Source: Bacillota bacterium
Lineage (GTDB): Bacteria; Bacillota; Clostridia; Lachnospirales; Lachnospiraceae
Assembly: GCA_017861355.1 (NCBI GenBank)
Contig: JAGFXQ010000011.1
Span: forward strand, 1-23,768
Direction of reading: 5' to 3'
Length of the DNA stretch: 23,768 bases
Part shown: one piece after another, positions 22,520 to 23,768 of the stretch
How the letters are laid out: every line of letters starts with the position of its first letter
Numbering within the stretch: position 1 is the first letter of the stretch
Program-made: the position numbers and the translations under genes
Notes under the pieces: generated by a model
What the model saw: only the letters and a program-made list of their open reading frames with translations
Told to the model about the DNA's origin: nothing
Database searches by the model: none

Positions 22520-23294
22520 TCAGTTTTTTCACTCCTCTCTGATAGATGAATAATAAAAAGCTTAAGGATATTACGAAATAAATCAGCTGAGACAGGATTA
22601 CCCGGACAGCCATACCGCTGCTATAGTCGATGATCAGCTTAGCCGGTCCATAGGTTACTACGAAAATTGGTGTAGCACGGATCACCGGCTGAGCCCAGAG
22701 TGGAAAGACTTCCACCGGGAACATAATACCAAGCACGATGATCATCTTATCATAGATCCAGTGAAACGGGGTGGCATCCTCGATCCAGAAGGATAATACG
22801 CTTATGCTCATCTTCAGGAAAGTATTGATGAAGGTTCCCAGGACCAGGGTTACTAGAATCGCCGGAAGCTGATACAGGTGAACCGGTGGCAAGCTTCCGA
22901 GGAAACCGTAACCGATTATTAAGCCTGCAACAAGAAAAAGTAAGGATTTGATTGCAATTTCACCCAGATGCTTAGCGATAATGTAAGCGATATAATTGTA
23001 AGGTTTGTTGATGCTATAGGCGATGGAGCCGCTTTTGATATCGTTGCTGATCTGATAACTCAGAGTGGCATTCCGGCAGGAGAACCAGATCATCTCCGTC
23101 AGGATAACATACCAGATCATCTGATCCTTGGTATAGCCACTAATCAGGTTGCCGGAATCAGAATAAATATAGTCCCATAGATTCATGAATACAAACAGCA
23201 GCATGAAAAATGTAATAAAGCCCAGCAATATATTCCATACATACTGAAGATTCTCCATCAGGGTAGCCTTCAGTATAAAGAGGTATTTTCTCAT
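22503..23294 (-). CDS. ABC-2 type exporter permease, first subunit (COG4587-like)
   Basis: A 263-residue integral membrane protein with about six hydrophobic segments. The loop SYQISNDIKSGSIAYSINKPYNY after the second helix and FWIEDATPFHWIYDKMIIVLGIMFPVEVFP later are typical of the first permease of ABC-2 pairs of this class. Together with the overlapping second permease and the upstream ATPase it should form an export complex; the substrate is unknown. The ATG at 23294 has AAAGGTG upstream at a longish spacing. Between it and the ATPase stop lie 308 bases containing a palindromic repeat element, an unusual gap inside such an operon. Confidence 0.88.
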   Translation of the reverse strand: MRKYLFILKATLMENLQYVWNILLGFITFFMLLFVFMNLWDYIYSDSGNLISGYTKDQMIWYVILTEMIWFSCRNATLSYQISNDIKSGSIAYSINKPYNYIAYIIAKHLGEIAIKSLLFLVAGLIIGYGFLGSLPPVHLYQLPAILVTLVLGTFINTFLKMSISVLSFWIEDATPFHWIYDKMIIVLGIMFPVEVFPLWAQPVIRATPIFVVTYGPAKLIIDYSSGMAVRVILSQLIYFVISLSFLLFIYQRGVKKLNVNGG

Positions 23295-23329
23295 AATCTT
23301 ACCAACACCTTTCTGTCTTAATCTTGGCT

Positions 23330-23548
23330 AAAGTGTCAAAAGCACCGTAGGTGCTTTCCTGATACGATACATTGCTATGCTAACTCGCTAGCAATAGCGA
23401 TATATCGTATTAGGAAGAGTGCGCAGCACCTTTTGACGCTTTAAGATATAATTAATTGTGCTTTCTGATACGATATATTGCTATGCAAGCTTGCTTACAA
23501 TAGCGATATATCGTATCAGAAAGAGTGTGTAGCACCTTTTGACACTTT
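23330..23548. repeat. 219-bp composite palindromic repeat with two stem-loop copies
   Basis: The element is bounded by a perfect 13-bp inverted repeat, AAAGTGTCAAAAG (23330-23342) and CTTTTGACACTTT (23536-23548). Inside are two directly repeated copies (23351-23442 and 23458-23548), each a long stem-loop plus an AGCACCTTTTGAC[GA]CTTT right end. Copy 2 has a 24-base stem with one T-G wobble: 23461-23484 with 23500-23523, loop containing the palindrome GCAAGCTTGC. Copy 1 has a similar stem with more wobbles. Only copy 1 keeps the outer left end, interrupted by a 7-base insertion. No target-site duplication or transposase is evident. It resembles a MITE-like or REP-like element. The remainder of 23295-23602 is plain AT-rich sequence. 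Confidence 0.8.
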
Positions 23549-23602
23549 GATCAATAAAAATTAGCCATGAATAGTAATTCCCTGATACCGACACAGGCCG
23601 GA

Positions 23603-23768
23603 CTAAGCTGTCACCTGTCGGTTCTCTTTATAGATCTCTGTGATAATATTCTCAAGAGGCACATTTGATATATTAATATCAAGAATATTGTCAGCATCAA
23701 TGAGCTTTAAGGCATCGGCAATGCTTCTCCTGGTGATATCAACCTCCAACTTCAGATTGCAGCCCTTG
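23603..23768 (-). CDS. ABC exporter ATPase, C-terminal end (cut by window edge)
   Basis: Only the last 54 residues are in the window; the rest lies beyond the right edge. The readable end contains VDITRRSIADALKLIDADNI, ILDINISNVPLENIITEIYK and a short polar tail ending in TAG. The NI-x5-LExII-xEIYK pattern matches the C-terminal extension of ABC exporter ATPases that accompany this permease pair (COG4586-like). The nucleotide-binding domain itself cannot be inspected. Gene order, orientation and family all point to one exporter operon of ATPase, first permease and second permease. The call rests on that context plus the tail motif. Confidence 0.75.
   Translation of the reverse strand, partial: KGCNLKLEVDITRRSIADALKLIDADNILDINISNVPLENIITEIYKENRQVTA

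Noticed and set aside
23351..23548. Two repeats with a spacer resembling the start of a CRISPR array
   Set aside because: Units are about 92 bases, only two, each a self-complementary stem-loop, with no regular short spacer and no cas gene nearby.

Overview
The window looks like a low-GC Firmicute of the class Clostridia, most likely a Lachnospiraceae relative. The signs are strong AGGAGG-type ribosome binding sites, TTGACA/TATAAT promoters, a PPi-type phosphofructokinase, a YesM/YesN-type two-component pair beside a ribose-family ABC transporter, and several short proteins typical of clostridial genomes. No rRNA, tRNA, CRISPR array, phage gene or transposase was seen. The sequence reads as a chromosomal region. 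All functions are from reading motifs; no database search was run.

Layout. (1) 1-1724: on the minus strand, a two-CBS-domain protein whose ribosome binding site is complementary to its own leader, and a calcineurin-like phosphoesterase. (2) 1646-3197: on the plus strand, a D-2-hydroxyacid dehydrogenase divergent from the phosphoesterase across a perfect 12-bp dyad, then a small zinc-ribbon protein with its own promoter and terminator. (3) 3293-10349: a tightly spaced plus-strand run: an FG-GAP-like lipoprotein, a large DUF3160 lipoprotein, an aldo/keto reductase with two 4Fe-4S motifs, tRNA pseudouridine synthase TruA, a YcaQ-type DNA glycosylase, a DUF503 protein and a GNAT acetyltransferase. 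(4) 10451-11401: a monocistronic gene for a 26-residue Lys/Pro peptide under a dyad-covered promoter, a nitroreductase, and a structured non-coding stretch. (5) 11654-19723: a sugar-uptake operon: AraC-type response regulator, membrane histidine kinase with almost no extracytoplasmic part, a degenerate tandem ABC ATPase, then an intact ATPase, permease and lipoprotein binding protein, ended by a strong terminator. (6) 19747-21194: PPi-type phosphofructokinase on the minus strand with a possible long leader. (7) 21373-21709: a short gene for a 74-residue protein. (8) 21658-23768: a minus-strand ABC-2 exporter operon of an ATPase (cut by the window edge) and two permeases, with a two-copy palindromic repeat between ATPase and permeases.

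The most unusual unit is the sugar operon. The kinase has two membrane helices joined by only about six residues, so it has little with which to sense a ligand outside. The next gene is an RbsA-like double ATPase that has lost most catalytic motifs in both halves, followed by a catalytically intact RbsA-type paralogue. A reasonable hypothesis is that the degenerate ATPase links transporter state to the kinase, or is a regulatory subunit; this is inference. The second most interesting item is the 219-bp composite repeat at 23330-23548, whose two stems differ by a compensatory base-pair change and which splits an exporter operon.
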